DNA of 64,000 nucleotides, taken from assembly GCA_944321495.1 (NCBI GenBank), contig CALULP010000013.1:1-64000 (forward strand), read 5' to 3'. The stretch is from an uncultured Bacteroides sp. (lineage in GTDB: Bacteria > Bacteroidota > Bacteroidia > Bacteroidales > Bacteroidaceae). The translations under genes were made by a program, and so were the position numbers. Under the pieces are notes generated by a model, which was not told where the DNA came from, made no database searches, and worked only from the letters and a program-made list of their open reading frames with translations. Below are positions 34,888 through 43,050 of the stretch, one piece after another; positions within the stretch are counted from its first letter, which is position 1; each line of letters begins with the position of its first letter.

Positions 34888-37211
34888 AATACTTAGGTTA
34901 CATCTTATCCGCTTGCGTATTCCTGCTGGCCGCTTGCACACAGGAACTGGAAACATCCCTTCTGCCCAATCCCAATGAGGGGGAAGGCATACGCATCGCC
35001 TTAAAGGCGGAAGACATGAGCAGCATCGAGACCCGTGCCAATGGGGACACAGAAGCCGAAGCAGACAGCCGCCTCGAGCACGTGGCCATTTATGCCTTCG
35101 ATGCCAACGGTGACTGCGTGGCATATTACGAACAGGACTTAGAGTACCCCGACAACGAAGTGCGCATGATTCTGCCCCAAGACCAAGGGGACCTTACCTT
35201 GCATGCCGTCTGCAATTACACGAAACTGGGTGACATCGCTACCTTGGATGCATTGAAAGAGGCAATCATCGAAATTACAGAACCCGATGGCGCTTTCAGC
35301 GGCTCTATGGTGATGCAAGGCTCGACAACCCTGACAGAAGCCGACACGCAAGACAAAACCAAAGTCACTACCATCCGGGTGGAACGCCTGGCTGCAAAGA
35401 TAGACTTCACCGTGCTGTTCAAGCCCGAGAATGCCGGCGACAAATTCATCCTGAGCAAGATTACCGCGCACAGCATTCCCAAGCGCAGCTACTTGATAGA
35501 ACGCACATCCGGGGATGTCGATAAGGTGGAAGAGGTAATGGAAGACCCAAAGGAAGAAGGGAACCTGATTTATGACGGAGAAGGCGGCAACGAAAGCGAA
35601 GACACTTCCGCCTGCGAAGATGCCGCCTGGCCTAAAAACGGCAATCCCTATTACTTCGACAACCTGCTGCTTTCTGCCACCGAAGTCAACCAAAACGGCC
35701 TCATTGCCACTGCCGGGTTCTACATGTTTGAAAACCGCCGGGGTGCAGAAAAAGATGAAGACGGCGAATGGTTCGACAACCAGTCGGATAAGAATAACTG
35801 GCAATTCCAGAAAGGCAAAATCGGAGAAACCAAATTCCCCAACGCCACCTATGTGCTGATAGAAGGCATCTATACCACATCCGGAGGTACCACGATGGTA
35901 GTTTCCTACAAGGTTTATTTAGGCAAAAACAATTATGCGGACTTCAATGTGTTCCGCAACTGCCACCACACCTACACCGTGACCATCCGCACCTGCAATG
36001 ACTACGATACGCGCGTGGACTACGATGTCTTGACCAATGCCAACATCACCCCGGCATTCAACAATCCGCTGGACGCCCACTGCAACGCCGTGCGCTGCTT
36101 CGGATTTACAGCCAACCGCGATGGCTGGATATTGTATGTGGAAGAGCCCGACAAACATCCTTGGCTGGAAATTTCTTTCTCCCCGCAATACCGCCCGCGC
36201 ATTGCCGGAAAAACCTATTACGATGCAGACGGACAACCTTTGGATGAGCAGATGGTTGCCGCCACACGCTTCGAAGGTACCGGCTCACCGCTTACCAAAT
36301 ACTTCTACATCCATACCGACGAGTACATCCCTGCCAACGGCAATGCCGACGAAAGCTGGAACAACACGACGGACGAGAATGCCTGGCGCACAGGCTACGT
36401 GGTGCTGTACGACAAGGGGAATAAATCTTCCTACCGCCTGGAAGTAAAGCAACGCCCCGCACAAGTAGTAAAGATGCCCATCAAGAACCTGCTGGGACAG
36501 ACTACCGGCTACAACGAGTACTACGTAGAGTATGAACTGGAGCAGAAAAACCTGACGTGGGGCTTCCTGAAGTATGGCGCCAACCCTGTAATGACGGGCA
36601 TGATAAACGACCGCTGGGACGGGCTGTCCAATACGCGCAAGCTGTACCAGGAGGCCATCAAGGCGGGCGACGTGACGGAAACTGTAGATGACGCGGACGG
36701 CAAGATCTACCGGGGCGCCTACAACGGCTACTACACCATAGAGGATGACTACCCCTGGCAAAAAGACGACGTGGCCGCCGTGATAAACCAGATACCCGAC
36801 GACCACATGATAAAATACGTCCTAAGCAAGAACCGCGACCGCAACGGCAACGGGTACATCGACTACGACGAAATCGTGTGGTACGTGCCCGCACTGGACG
36901 AGCTGGCAGAACTGCGCCGCGTGCTGGATGCCGGACACATGGCTTTCCAGAACAGCGAAGACCGCTTCCACTCCTCCACGCCCTACCTGGCAGGCTATAC
37001 CGACGAAGTGCCGGGACGCGCCTTCTACGTGAAGATGGGCGATGGCGAAACCGCCTTTGCCATGCGCGACCGCCAGTACAACGTCATCTGCTGCCGCCGC
37101 AAAGGCGCCTGGCTGGGCAACCCCGATGCCGGCTATGAGGGAGGCGTAACGGTGGACGACACGTGGGACGAAGAAGGGGAAGAAAATATTATTATGCCAA
37201 AAGGAAATTAA
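34884..37211 (+). CDS. Fimbrillin-like (DUF4906-type) pilus lipoprotein with lectin-like C-terminus
   Basis: 775 residues; lipobox L-A-A-C (Cys18), S-I-E-T-R-A site at Arg51. The N-terminal 300 residues follow the fimbrillin/Mfa-like pattern (V-A-I-Y-A-F-D, later V-E-R-L-A-A-K-I-D-F-T-V). The middle part contains an Ig-like region with K-S-S-Y-R-L-E-V-K-Q-R. The C-terminus (D-R-N-G-N-G-Y-I-D-Y-D-E, an EF-hand-like loop, then W-Y-V-P-A-L-D-E-L and a final C-C-R-R) again resembles a C-type-lectin-like fold. It overlaps the previous gene by 4 bp, which implies translational coupling. I infer a minor tip or adhesin role. Confidence 0.68.
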   Translation: MKYLGYILSACVFLLAACTQELETSLLPNPNEGEGIRIALKAEDMSSIETRANGDTEAEADSRLEHVAIYAFDANGDCVAYYEQDLEYPDNEVRMILPQDQGDLTLHAVCNYTKLGDIATLDALKEAIIEITEPDGAFSGSMVMQGSTTLTEADTQDKTKVTTIRVERLAAKIDFTVLFKPENAGDKFILSKITAHSIPKRSYLIERTSGDVDKVEEVMEDPKEEGNLIYDGEGGNESEDTSACEDAAWPKNGNPYYFDNLLLSATEVNQNGLIATAGFYMFENRRGAEKDEDGEWFDNQSDKNNWQFQKGKIGETKFPNATYVLIEGIYTTSGGTTMVVSYKVYLGKNNYADFNVFRNCHHTYTVTIRTCNDYDTRVDYDVLTNANITPAFNNPLDAHCNAVRCFGFTANRDGWILYVEEPDKHPWLEISFSPQYRPRIAGKTYYDADGQPLDEQMVAATRFEGTGSPLTKYFYIHTDEYIPANGNADESWNNTTDENAWRTGYVVLYDKGNKSSYRLEVKQRPAQVVKMPIKNLLGQTTGYNEYYVEYELEQKNLTWGFLKYGANPVMTGMINDRWDGLSNTRKLYQEAIKAGDVTETVDDADGKIYRGAYNGYYTIEDDYPWQKDDVAAVINQIPDDHMIKYVLSKNRDRNGNGYIDYDEIVWYVPALDELAELRRVLDAGHMAFQNSEDRFHSSTPYLAGYTDEVPGRAFYVKMGDGETAFAMRDRQYNVICCRRKGAWLGNPDAGYEGGVTVDDTWDEEGEENIIMPKGN

Positions 37212-37350
37212 GGATTAGTGATTAAGGATTAGTGATTAGGGATTAATAAACTCTGCGGAAACGAGGGAGGCAGTTGGCCGACATTAATCATTAATCACTA
37301 ATCACTAAACACTAAACATTAATATCAAGCATTAATCACTAATCACTAAA
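37212..37350. repeat. TTAGTGATTA / TAATCACTAA inverted repeat cluster
   Basis: Forward copies (GGATTAGTGATTAAGGATTAG, 37212-37247) and complementary copies (TAATCATTAATCACTAATCA, 37282-37350) flank a 34-bp unique stretch, so the RNA could form a long AT-rich hairpin between two pilus genes. Confidence 0.7.
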
Positions 37351-37375
37351 AGCGAAGCACTAAAAAAGAACGGTT

Positions 37376-38419
37376 ATGAAAAAGAAACTGATATATCCTT
37401 TGGCCTGCCTTGCCGCACTGCTGGCAGCAGGCTGCAGCAACGACGGAGGCCCTGCCGAACTGCCGGAAGAAACGCCTGCCGTGACCTTCCGCATCGACAC
37501 CCGCGCCGACATTGACGACGGTGCCCAGTTGACCCGCCTGTACTTGGGCGAGCGCAAACCCGAACATGCCACCGAGGACATGGAACACCTGCACCTGAAC
37601 AGCTACGTGGACATCACCGGCGGCAAGGTCACCTTGGAGGGACTGATGCCGCAATGGTACAAGTTTGTCTTCCTCTGCGTGCCCGACATTGAGGATACAG
37701 GGGAAGCCATCTTCACCGTAGAAGACCCGCTGGAAGGCTCGTGCGACCTGAACGACGTGATGATAGACTACCTGCCCGTGCTCAACCTGCCGGCAGGCAG
37801 CATGATGCAAACGCCTGGCACAGACCCGACAGTACTTCAAGCCACCCCCGACGGCGACATCTACCGCAAGGTCATCAACCGCTGGGTCACCATCCCCGAG
37901 GAAGGGGAGGCGTATGACGGCGAGGATGTAACACTGACCCGCCTCAACGGACAGCTCATCATCGACATGGGGGTGCTGGAAGACCAGTTTGGCGGCATAG
38001 ACAACTTCGAGCAGGGCAAGGTGACCGTCACCCTCACGGTGAACGACACCCCTACCCGCCTCTACGTGACGGACAACGATGCCGACGAGGTAAAGACCGC
38101 CGCCCCGCAGACCATCAGCTGGACCACCACGCCTACCCCGAACACCGTCGGCAATGATACCGACCCCACGCAGCGCCACCTCATCACCGTGAACCTGCTG
38201 CCCGGCATGTTGAGCGGAAACATCACGGTAAAGACACCGGAAGGGGAATACACCTACCCCCTGCAAGGCGACAACGGCCAGGTGTCCATCAAGAAGAACA
38301 CCCAGACCAAGCTGATATTCAACGGCGTCAAGGCTAACGACTTCACGGTGCAGTATGCAGGCTTTGCAGACACAGGCATCGATGTAGACACGGATCACTG
38401 GGACGGCTGGACAGAGTAA
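37376..38419 (+). CDS. FimB/Mfa2-like pilus lipoprotein
   Basis: 347 residues with lipobox A-A-G-C (Cys20) and a F-R-I-D-T-R-A site at Arg43. The core has the FimB/Mfa2-type sandwich features (L-T-R-L-Y-L-G-E-R, then a Y-K-F-V-F-L-C-V-P segment and V-T-L-T-R-L-N-G-Q-L-I-I-D-M). It lies after the repeat cluster, 36 bp ahead of the last pilus gene, and ends with the acidic/aromatic D-H-W-D-G-W-T-E, comparable to the ends of the first FimB and FimA proteins. Probably another minor subunit or anchor. Confidence 0.72.
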   Translation: MKKKLIYPLACLAALLAAGCSNDGGPAELPEETPAVTFRIDTRADIDDGAQLTRLYLGERKPEHATEDMEHLHLNSYVDITGGKVTLEGLMPQWYKFVFLCVPDIEDTGEAIFTVEDPLEGSCDLNDVMIDYLPVLNLPAGSMMQTPGTDPTVLQATPDGDIYRKVINRWVTIPEEGEAYDGEDVTLTRLNGQLIIDMGVLEDQFGGIDNFEQGKVTVTLTVNDTPTRLYVTDNDADEVKTAAPQTISWTTTPTPNTVGNDTDPTQRHLITVNLLPGMLSGNITVKTPEGEYTYPLQGDNGQVSIKKNTQTKLIFNGVKANDFTVQYAGFADTGIDVDTDHWDGWTE

Positions 38420-38455
38420 ATACAACCCCATAGAAACCGACAAAACGACAATAAG

Positions 38456-40000
38456 ATGAAACGCATAGCATTTCCCCTGCTGGCAGGCCTGATGGCCTTG
38501 GCAGCATGCACCAACGACACGTTGCAGGAGCTGGCGCCCGCCACGCCCGGCGACGACACCGCCGCAGCCGACGGCGTGCCCGAAGGCTCGTTCATTGTGG
38601 ACTACACCGTGGACGGCGGCCCCTCCACCCGGGCAGGCGGCGAGCTGCAAGTGCAGACCCTGGACTACTACGTCTACTACAGCAAGACCGACACCCTGGT
38701 GAAGAAGCGCCGCATTGAAATCGGAGAAAACCAGGAGTTCCCCCTGACGCGCGAAACCATGACGTGGGAGCAACGCCAAGCCCTGCAAGACACGCTGGAC
38801 TGCGGCGAGGACTACCGCATCCTGTTCCTTGCCAACGTAGACCCCGCACTGTTTGCCTACGACGGCTATAGCAACGAGGAAGGCGGCACGCCCCACCCCG
38901 CCATCGTGATCAACGATGAGCAATACAGCACCGCCCGCCTCCTGCTGCCCAACGTACCTTTCCATGAGGACAACATGTATTGCCTGTGGGAAGGCGAGTT
39001 ATCCTGTGCAACCGATGCGGCAGACAAAGTGGTGAAACGCGAAGATGTACTGCTGCAAAGGGTGGTGACCCGGACGGATATCAAGCGGACGGACTCCCCC
39101 ACAACATTGTATGATGCGATTGCAAATGGGTTTTATACCACGTATGAAGATGCCGTTGCCACTATTGTAAAAGCAAGAATTAAAGACTTTTGTGATGGGA
39201 TAAAAACATGTATAAATGGGGTTGGTCATGCTGATTATTTGGGATATGAATTAGAGCATTATAAAAATGAGGTTAATGCATTAATCCAGTTATTGCAAGA
39301 TGAAAATGTTCAAAACTCAATCATTGCCCACAGCAAAGAACAGCTCATTAATCAATACACAAACGTTATTGCTCCCTCCGGAGCAACCGACAATATCTAT
39401 GCCACCAGGACACAGGCCTGGTACAAGGAAGGCAGAACAGCCTATGCTGTTTATGAACAAGGAAGCAGAGTGAATGCCATCGGTTTTGACCGCCAAGCCT
39501 ATTATTACGACGGGCGGGAAAATGAAGCACTTTGCCCCATAGATAACGAGGGAAGCCTTTGCCTCATCGGCTTTGCAGACACCAAGAGACAACTGAACAA
39601 CATCGCCTCCCTGCGGTTCAACGAGGGTGCGACAGAAGCATTCACCATCACCGGAGAAAGTTTCAATACCCAACAAGGCATCAACCTGCAATACACCGTG
39701 ACCTGTGACCCGGCCTATTCCGCAAACTTTGTAGGGACTGAAACGGAGAACAAAAGCATTAACCTCAAAGACATCATAATAAGCATAGAAAAGGAAAAAG
39801 GGCAAAACATATTAACGGGTAATGATGGCTTTGTGAACGCCATCAACGATGACTTTTTCGATTGTTATCTTAATCACGTTCCTAAAATTTTGGATAAACG
39901 CAGTCTTGAAGACTTCCCCGTAAATACAGACCTGCCCAAAATCACAAATGTACCCAACGACATTAAACTGATTCCCTCTTGGGACATTGTACAACAATAA
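38456..40000 (+). CDS. Fimbrillin-like lipoprotein, last gene of the pilus locus, mosaic composition
   Basis: 514 residues; lipobox A-A-C (Cys18) and G-P-S-T-R-A at Arg59. The N-terminal 200 residues (L-D-Y-Y-V-Y-Y-S-K-T-D, Y-R-I-L-F-L-A-N-V) look like a FimB/Mfa2-type domain in GC-rich DNA. From about 39115 to 39330 the DNA is strikingly AT-rich and encodes a helical Lys-rich segment; the remaining C-terminal third is intermediate in composition. The change suggests a recombined or acquired middle. A likely terminator follows at 40062-40090. Function within the pilus unknown. Confidence 0.65.
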   Translation: MKRIAFPLLAGLMALAACTNDTLQELAPATPGDDTAAADGVPEGSFIVDYTVDGGPSTRAGGELQVQTLDYYVYYSKTDTLVKKRRIEIGENQEFPLTRETMTWEQRQALQDTLDCGEDYRILFLANVDPALFAYDGYSNEEGGTPHPAIVINDEQYSTARLLLPNVPFHEDNMYCLWEGELSCATDAADKVVKREDVLLQRVVTRTDIKRTDSPTTLYDAIANGFYTTYEDAVATIVKARIKDFCDGIKTCINGVGHADYLGYELEHYKNEVNALIQLLQDENVQNSIIAHSKEQLINQYTNVIAPSGATDNIYATRTQAWYKEGRTAYAVYEQGSRVNAIGFDRQAYYYDGRENEALCPIDNEGSLCLIGFADTKRQLNNIASLRFNEGATEAFTITGESFNTQQGINLQYTVTCDPAYSANFVGTETENKSINLKDIIISIEKEKGQNILTGNDGFVNAINDDFFDCYLNHVPKILDKRSLEDFPVNTDLPKITNVPNDIKLIPSWDIVQQ

Positions 40001-40061
40001 AAAAACGCCGTGAGGCGCATCCGCCGGTTTCCACCGCCAGGCGTGACGGAACAGCCGGCCT

Positions 40062-40090
40062 ACATTTGCTTCATCAAATGTTTATTTTGT
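40062..40090 (+). terminator. Terminator after the pilus locus
   Basis: ACATTTG (40062-40068) pairs with CAAATGT (40075-40081) around CTTCAT, followed by TTATTTTGTT. Weak stem but correctly placed 62 bp after the last pilus stop. Confidence 0.5.
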
Positions 40091-40096
40091 TTGCAG

Positions 40097-40123
40097 AGAG
40101 CCATGCCATCCGGGCATGGCTCT
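40097..40123. terminator. Hairpin between pilus locus and pepD
   Basis: AGAGCCATGCC (40097-40107) pairs perfectly with GGCATGGCTCT (40113-40123), loop 5 nt. No U-run follows in either direction; it probably acts as a terminator or 3'-end stabiliser for pepD on the minus strand (stop at 40139) or for the pilus transcript. Confidence 0.55.
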
Positions 40124-40138
40124 TCTGCATATATAGCC

Positions 40139-41596
40139 TTACTTTTGCGGCACCTGCTCCAGCGTGGCGGTGAGGAAGCTGTAGAACTTCGCCACCGAGG
40201 GGATGTAGGCACGCTCGTCCGGCGAGTGGGGCGACATCAGCGTAGGGCCGAAAGACACCATGTCCAGCCCCGGACAGTTGGCACCGATAATGCCGCACTC
40301 CAGTCCGGCGTGTATCACCTTCACCGCAGGTTCCACCCCAAACTGCTGCTGGTAGGACAGGCGCATGGCGTGCAGGATGGGCGAGTCGACATCGGGCTGC
40401 CAGCCGGAATAACCGCCGCTCAGCTCTACCTTCATGCCCGCCATGGAGAAGCAGGCCGTTAGGCTGTCCGCCAGGAAGTCTTTCATGGTGTCGCACGAGC
40501 TGCGCGCCAGGATTTTCACCTCCGCCTTGCCGCCGCCGATGGTGACGATGGCCAGGTTGGACGAGGTTTCCACCGTGTCGGGCACCGTGGGAATCATGCG
40601 CATCACGCCGTTCTGGCAAGCCATCAGCGCGTCAATCAGGTTGTCCTGTATCTCCTCGGGCACCACCGTGGCAGGCAGGGGCGCCTCCTCAAGCGTGAGC
40701 GTCACGCCACTTTCAATGGGGGCATACTCGGCATTGAGCTGTGCCCCGTACTCGGCGATGTATTCCTCCAGCCCGTCGAGGTCCTGGGGATTGAATGCCA
40801 GCACGGCGTGCGCCTCGCGGGGAATGGCGTTGCGCATGTTGCCTCCGGCAAACTCTGCCAGCCGGCAGTCGAACTCCACCAGCAGGTCGTGCACCACGCG
40901 CGCCATCAGCTTGTTGGCATTGGCGCGGCCTTGGTTGATTTCCAGTCCGGAGTGCCCGCCGCGCAGCCCCTTCAGCGTAAGGCGGCGTGCCACAAAGTCG
41001 GCATCGGGCGTTTCCTCCTTGTATTCCAAGGTGGCGGTCAGGTCGATGCCCCCAGCACAACCGATGTACAGCTCGCCTTCCTCCTCCGAATCGAGGTTCA
41101 GCAGGATTTCGCCCTTCAGCGTGCCCGGCTTCAGCCCGAAAGCACCATACATGCCCGTTTCCTCGTCTTTGGTGATGAGGGCTTCCAGCGGGCCGTGCTT
41201 CAGGTCGTCAGCCTCGAGCACCGCCATGATGGCAGCCACGCCCAAGCCGTCGTCAGCGCCCAGCGTGGTGCCCCGCGCCTTCACCCAGTCGCCGTCCACG
41301 TAGGCCTCAATGGGGTCGGCGGTAAAGTCGTGCGCGGTGTCGTTGTTCTTCTGCGGCACCATGTCCATGTGCGCCTGCAAGATGACGCCCTTGCGGTTCT
41401 CCATGCCCGGGGTGGCAGGCTTGCGGATGATGACGTTGCCCGCCTCGTCCACAAAGGTTTCCAGCCCCAGCCCCTTGCCGAAATCTACCAGGAATTGGGT
41501 AATCTTCTCCATGTGTCCCGACGGCCGCGGTATGCGGGTCAGCGAATAAAAATGCTTCCACACATTCTGTGGAGCCAGTTGCAAAATCGTGCTCAT
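40139..41596 (-). CDS. pepD: Aminoacyl-histidine dipeptidase (M20 family)
   Basis: 485 residues, the usual PepD length. M20 metal ligands are visible: H-M-D-M-V (His76, Asp78), G-A-D-D-G-L-G (about 114-120), the catalytic D-E-E-T-G (about 143-147), N-L-D-S-E-E-E-G (about 168-175), and a late H-A-G-L-E-C-G-I (about 430). A lid/dimerisation domain lies between. It cleaves Xaa-His and other dipeptides in the cytoplasm with two zinc ions. It is monocistronic, with a textbook Bacteroides promoter 24 bp before the ATG. Confidence 0.95.
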   Translation of the reverse strand: MSTILQLAPQNVWKHFYSLTRIPRPSGHMEKITQFLVDFGKGLGLETFVDEAGNVIIRKPATPGMENRKGVILQAHMDMVPQKNNDTAHDFTADPIEAYVDGDWVKARGTTLGADDGLGVAAIMAVLEADDLKHGPLEALITKDEETGMYGAFGLKPGTLKGEILLNLDSEEEGELYIGCAGGIDLTATLEYKEETPDADFVARRLTLKGLRGGHSGLEINQGRANANKLMARVVHDLLVEFDCRLAEFAGGNMRNAIPREAHAVLAFNPQDLDGLEEYIAEYGAQLNAEYAPIESGVTLTLEEAPLPATVVPEEIQDNLIDALMACQNGVMRMIPTVPDTVETSSNLAIVTIGGGKAEVKILARSSCDTMKDFLADSLTACFSMAGMKVELSGGYSGWQPDVDSPILHAMRLSYQQQFGVEPAVKVIHAGLECGIIGANCPGLDMVSFGPTLMSPHSPDERAYIPSVAKFYSFLTATLEQVPQK

Positions 41597-41619
41597 AGTG
41601 TATAAAAATTAGTTGTTCG

Positions 41620-41650
41620 CAAATATAGTGCAAATCTTTGGAAAAACAAC
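41620..41650 (-). promoter_or_regulatory. pepD promoter
   Basis: The minus strand reads GTTG (41650-41647), 19 bp, TATATTTG (41627-41620), an exact fit to the Bacteroides -33/-7 consensus and spacing, about 24 bp before the pepD ATG. Confidence 0.8.
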
Positions 41651-41699
41651 CCGTCAGATAACTACCTTTCATGGCAAAACGCACCGCTTTTCCTTATTT

Positions 41700-41800
41700 A
41701 CCCTCCACCTACCTTCTTCGTACCTCCTTCGGTACAGGTTCGGTCATGTCATGCCGCCATAGAGCGAAGAAGGACCGGCAGGAATACGGACAGGGCAAAG
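41700..41800 (-). repeat. Interspersed CTTCG-CTATGG element, copy 3
   Basis: The minus strand reads CTTCGCTCTATGGCGGC, then GACCGAACCTGTACCGAAGG and GGTACGAAGAAGGTAGGTGG, clearly related to the copy at 1986-2085. It lies between pepD and the flippase-like gene. Confidence 0.55.
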
Positions 41801-41838
41801 CATAAATCATGACAAACAAAAGGACGGGGAAGAAGCGC

Positions 41839-42822
41839 TCACCTGCGGGAAGAAAGCCCCACATGCAGCCAGCCCCACACGCCCAGCACGATGACCAGCA
41901 ACGTCTGCACGGCATGCACTATCAGGGCAAAGGTGGCGGCATCGGTAGCCCCCACGCCGTAGAGCATCATCATGGTGATGACGGCAAAATGCCAGGGACC
42001 CGCGCCGTTGGGCGTGGGGACAATGACGGCAAACGTGCCGCCCACAAACATCACCAGCCCCGCCAGCGCATCGAGATGGGCGGAGAAGCCGAAACAATAG
42101 AACGTAAGGTAAAAATGAAGGTAATAGCACGCCCAGATGCCGGCGGTGTACACCAGGAACAGCGGCAGGCAACGCACCCGGCGCAGGGAGAGGATGCCTT
42201 CCCACACGTTCAGCGCCGCCCCTCTCACCTTCTCGAACACGGCAAGCGAGCGGAACAGGTAATAGAACAGCACCAACACCCCTACCAGGCAAAACAGCAC
42301 CACGTAGAACCATACGCTGCCCAGCAGGTGCGCCAGCGAGGGAATCTTGGTGCCCGTCTCTTCAAAGAAGCGGAGGAACACGGGCATCTGGAGCAGGAAG
42401 GTGATGCCGGCAATGAGCAGGATGCACACCGTGTCGAGCAGGCGCTCGGTGACCACCGTACCCAGGGATTTGGCGAAAGGCACGCCGTCGTAGCGCGCCA
42501 GCACGCCGCAACGCGACACCTCGCCCACGCGGGGCAGCACCAGGTTGGCGGCATAGGACACGAAGATGGCGTCCACGCAATGGCTGCGCCGGGGGTGCAG
42601 TCCCAAGGGGTCGAGCGTCTGCCGCCAACGCCAGCCGCGCAATACATGCCCCATGACCCCGAAAAACAACGATGCCGACATCCACCCCCAACCGGTGTCG
42701 CGACACAGCACCTGCCAGGCGCGGGCAAAATCGAAACCGCGGTACACCCAGTAGAGCACAAACGCGCCCAAGGCTATGGGGAGCAATGTTTTCAGCGTCT
42801 TTTTCAGCAATCCGTCCATCAT
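41839..42822 (-). CDS. Lysylphosphatidylglycerol synthase TM-region / flippase-like membrane protein
   Basis: 327 residues from the first of two adjacent ATG codons (42822); a longer open frame runs through the opposite strand of rsmA and is not real. Eight predicted membrane helices with the UPF0104/LPG_synthase_TM pattern: H-V-L-R-G-W-R-W (about 60), the N-L-V-L-P-R-V-G-E-V-S-R segment (about 94-105), and the late P-T-P-N-G-A-G-P-W-H (about 272). The soluble acyl/lysyl-transferase half of MprF is absent. Family members move or modify lipids in the inner membrane; the substrate here is unknown. Confidence 0.85.
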   Translation of the reverse strand: MMDGLLKKTLKTLLPIALGAFVLYWVYRGFDFARAWQVLCRDTGWGWMSASLFFGVMGHVLRGWRWRQTLDPLGLHPRRSHCVDAIFVSYAANLVLPRVGEVSRCGVLARYDGVPFAKSLGTVVTERLLDTVCILLIAGITFLLQMPVFLRFFEETGTKIPSLAHLLGSVWFYVVLFCLVGVLVLFYYLFRSLAVFEKVRGAALNVWEGILSLRRVRCLPLFLVYTAGIWACYYLHFYLTFYCFGFSAHLDALAGLVMFVGGTFAVIVPTPNGAGPWHFAVITMMMLYGVGATDAATFALIVHAVQTLLVIVLGVWGWLHVGLSSRR

Positions 42823-42860
42823 TCTAAGTAGCTTACCTTTGCAAATCTTCACCTTAATAT

Positions 42861-42891
42861 TTTGCACCTTTGCCCAAAAGGCGTACCTTTG
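42861..42891 (+). promoter_or_regulatory. rsmA-mgtE promoter
   Basis: TTTG (42861-42864), 19 bp, TACCTTTG (42884-42891): exact Bacteroides consensus and spacing. Transcription should begin near 42900, giving a leader of about 150 nt that contains four 11-bp repeats. Confidence 0.8.
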
Positions 42892-42915
42892 CTTGGAAAA
42901 ACAGCGGGGGCCGAC

Positions 42916-42959
42916 TGCGCGAAGGCTACGCGAAGATTGCGCGAAGGTTGCGCAAAGGT
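42916..42959 (+). repeat. Four tandem 11-bp repeats in the rsmA leader
   Basis: Units TGCGCGAAGGC (42916), TACGCGAAGAT (42927), TGCGCGAAGGT (42938) and TGCGCAAAGGT (42949), contiguous, 44 bp in all. They lie between the promoter and the rsmA start. The period equals about one helical turn. Confidence 0.85.
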
Positions 42960-43050
42960 AATACTTTACCAGCCCCATGCCAAACAAGGCCGCCGTTTTT
43001 TCAAGAGAGAGCCACAACGCCAATCCTGCAAACCCTAACCTTGCGAAGAG

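Noticed and set aside
34560..37211. Diversity-generating retroelement target
   Set aside because: The C-termini look lectin-like, but no reverse transcriptase, template repeat or accessory gene is present in the window.
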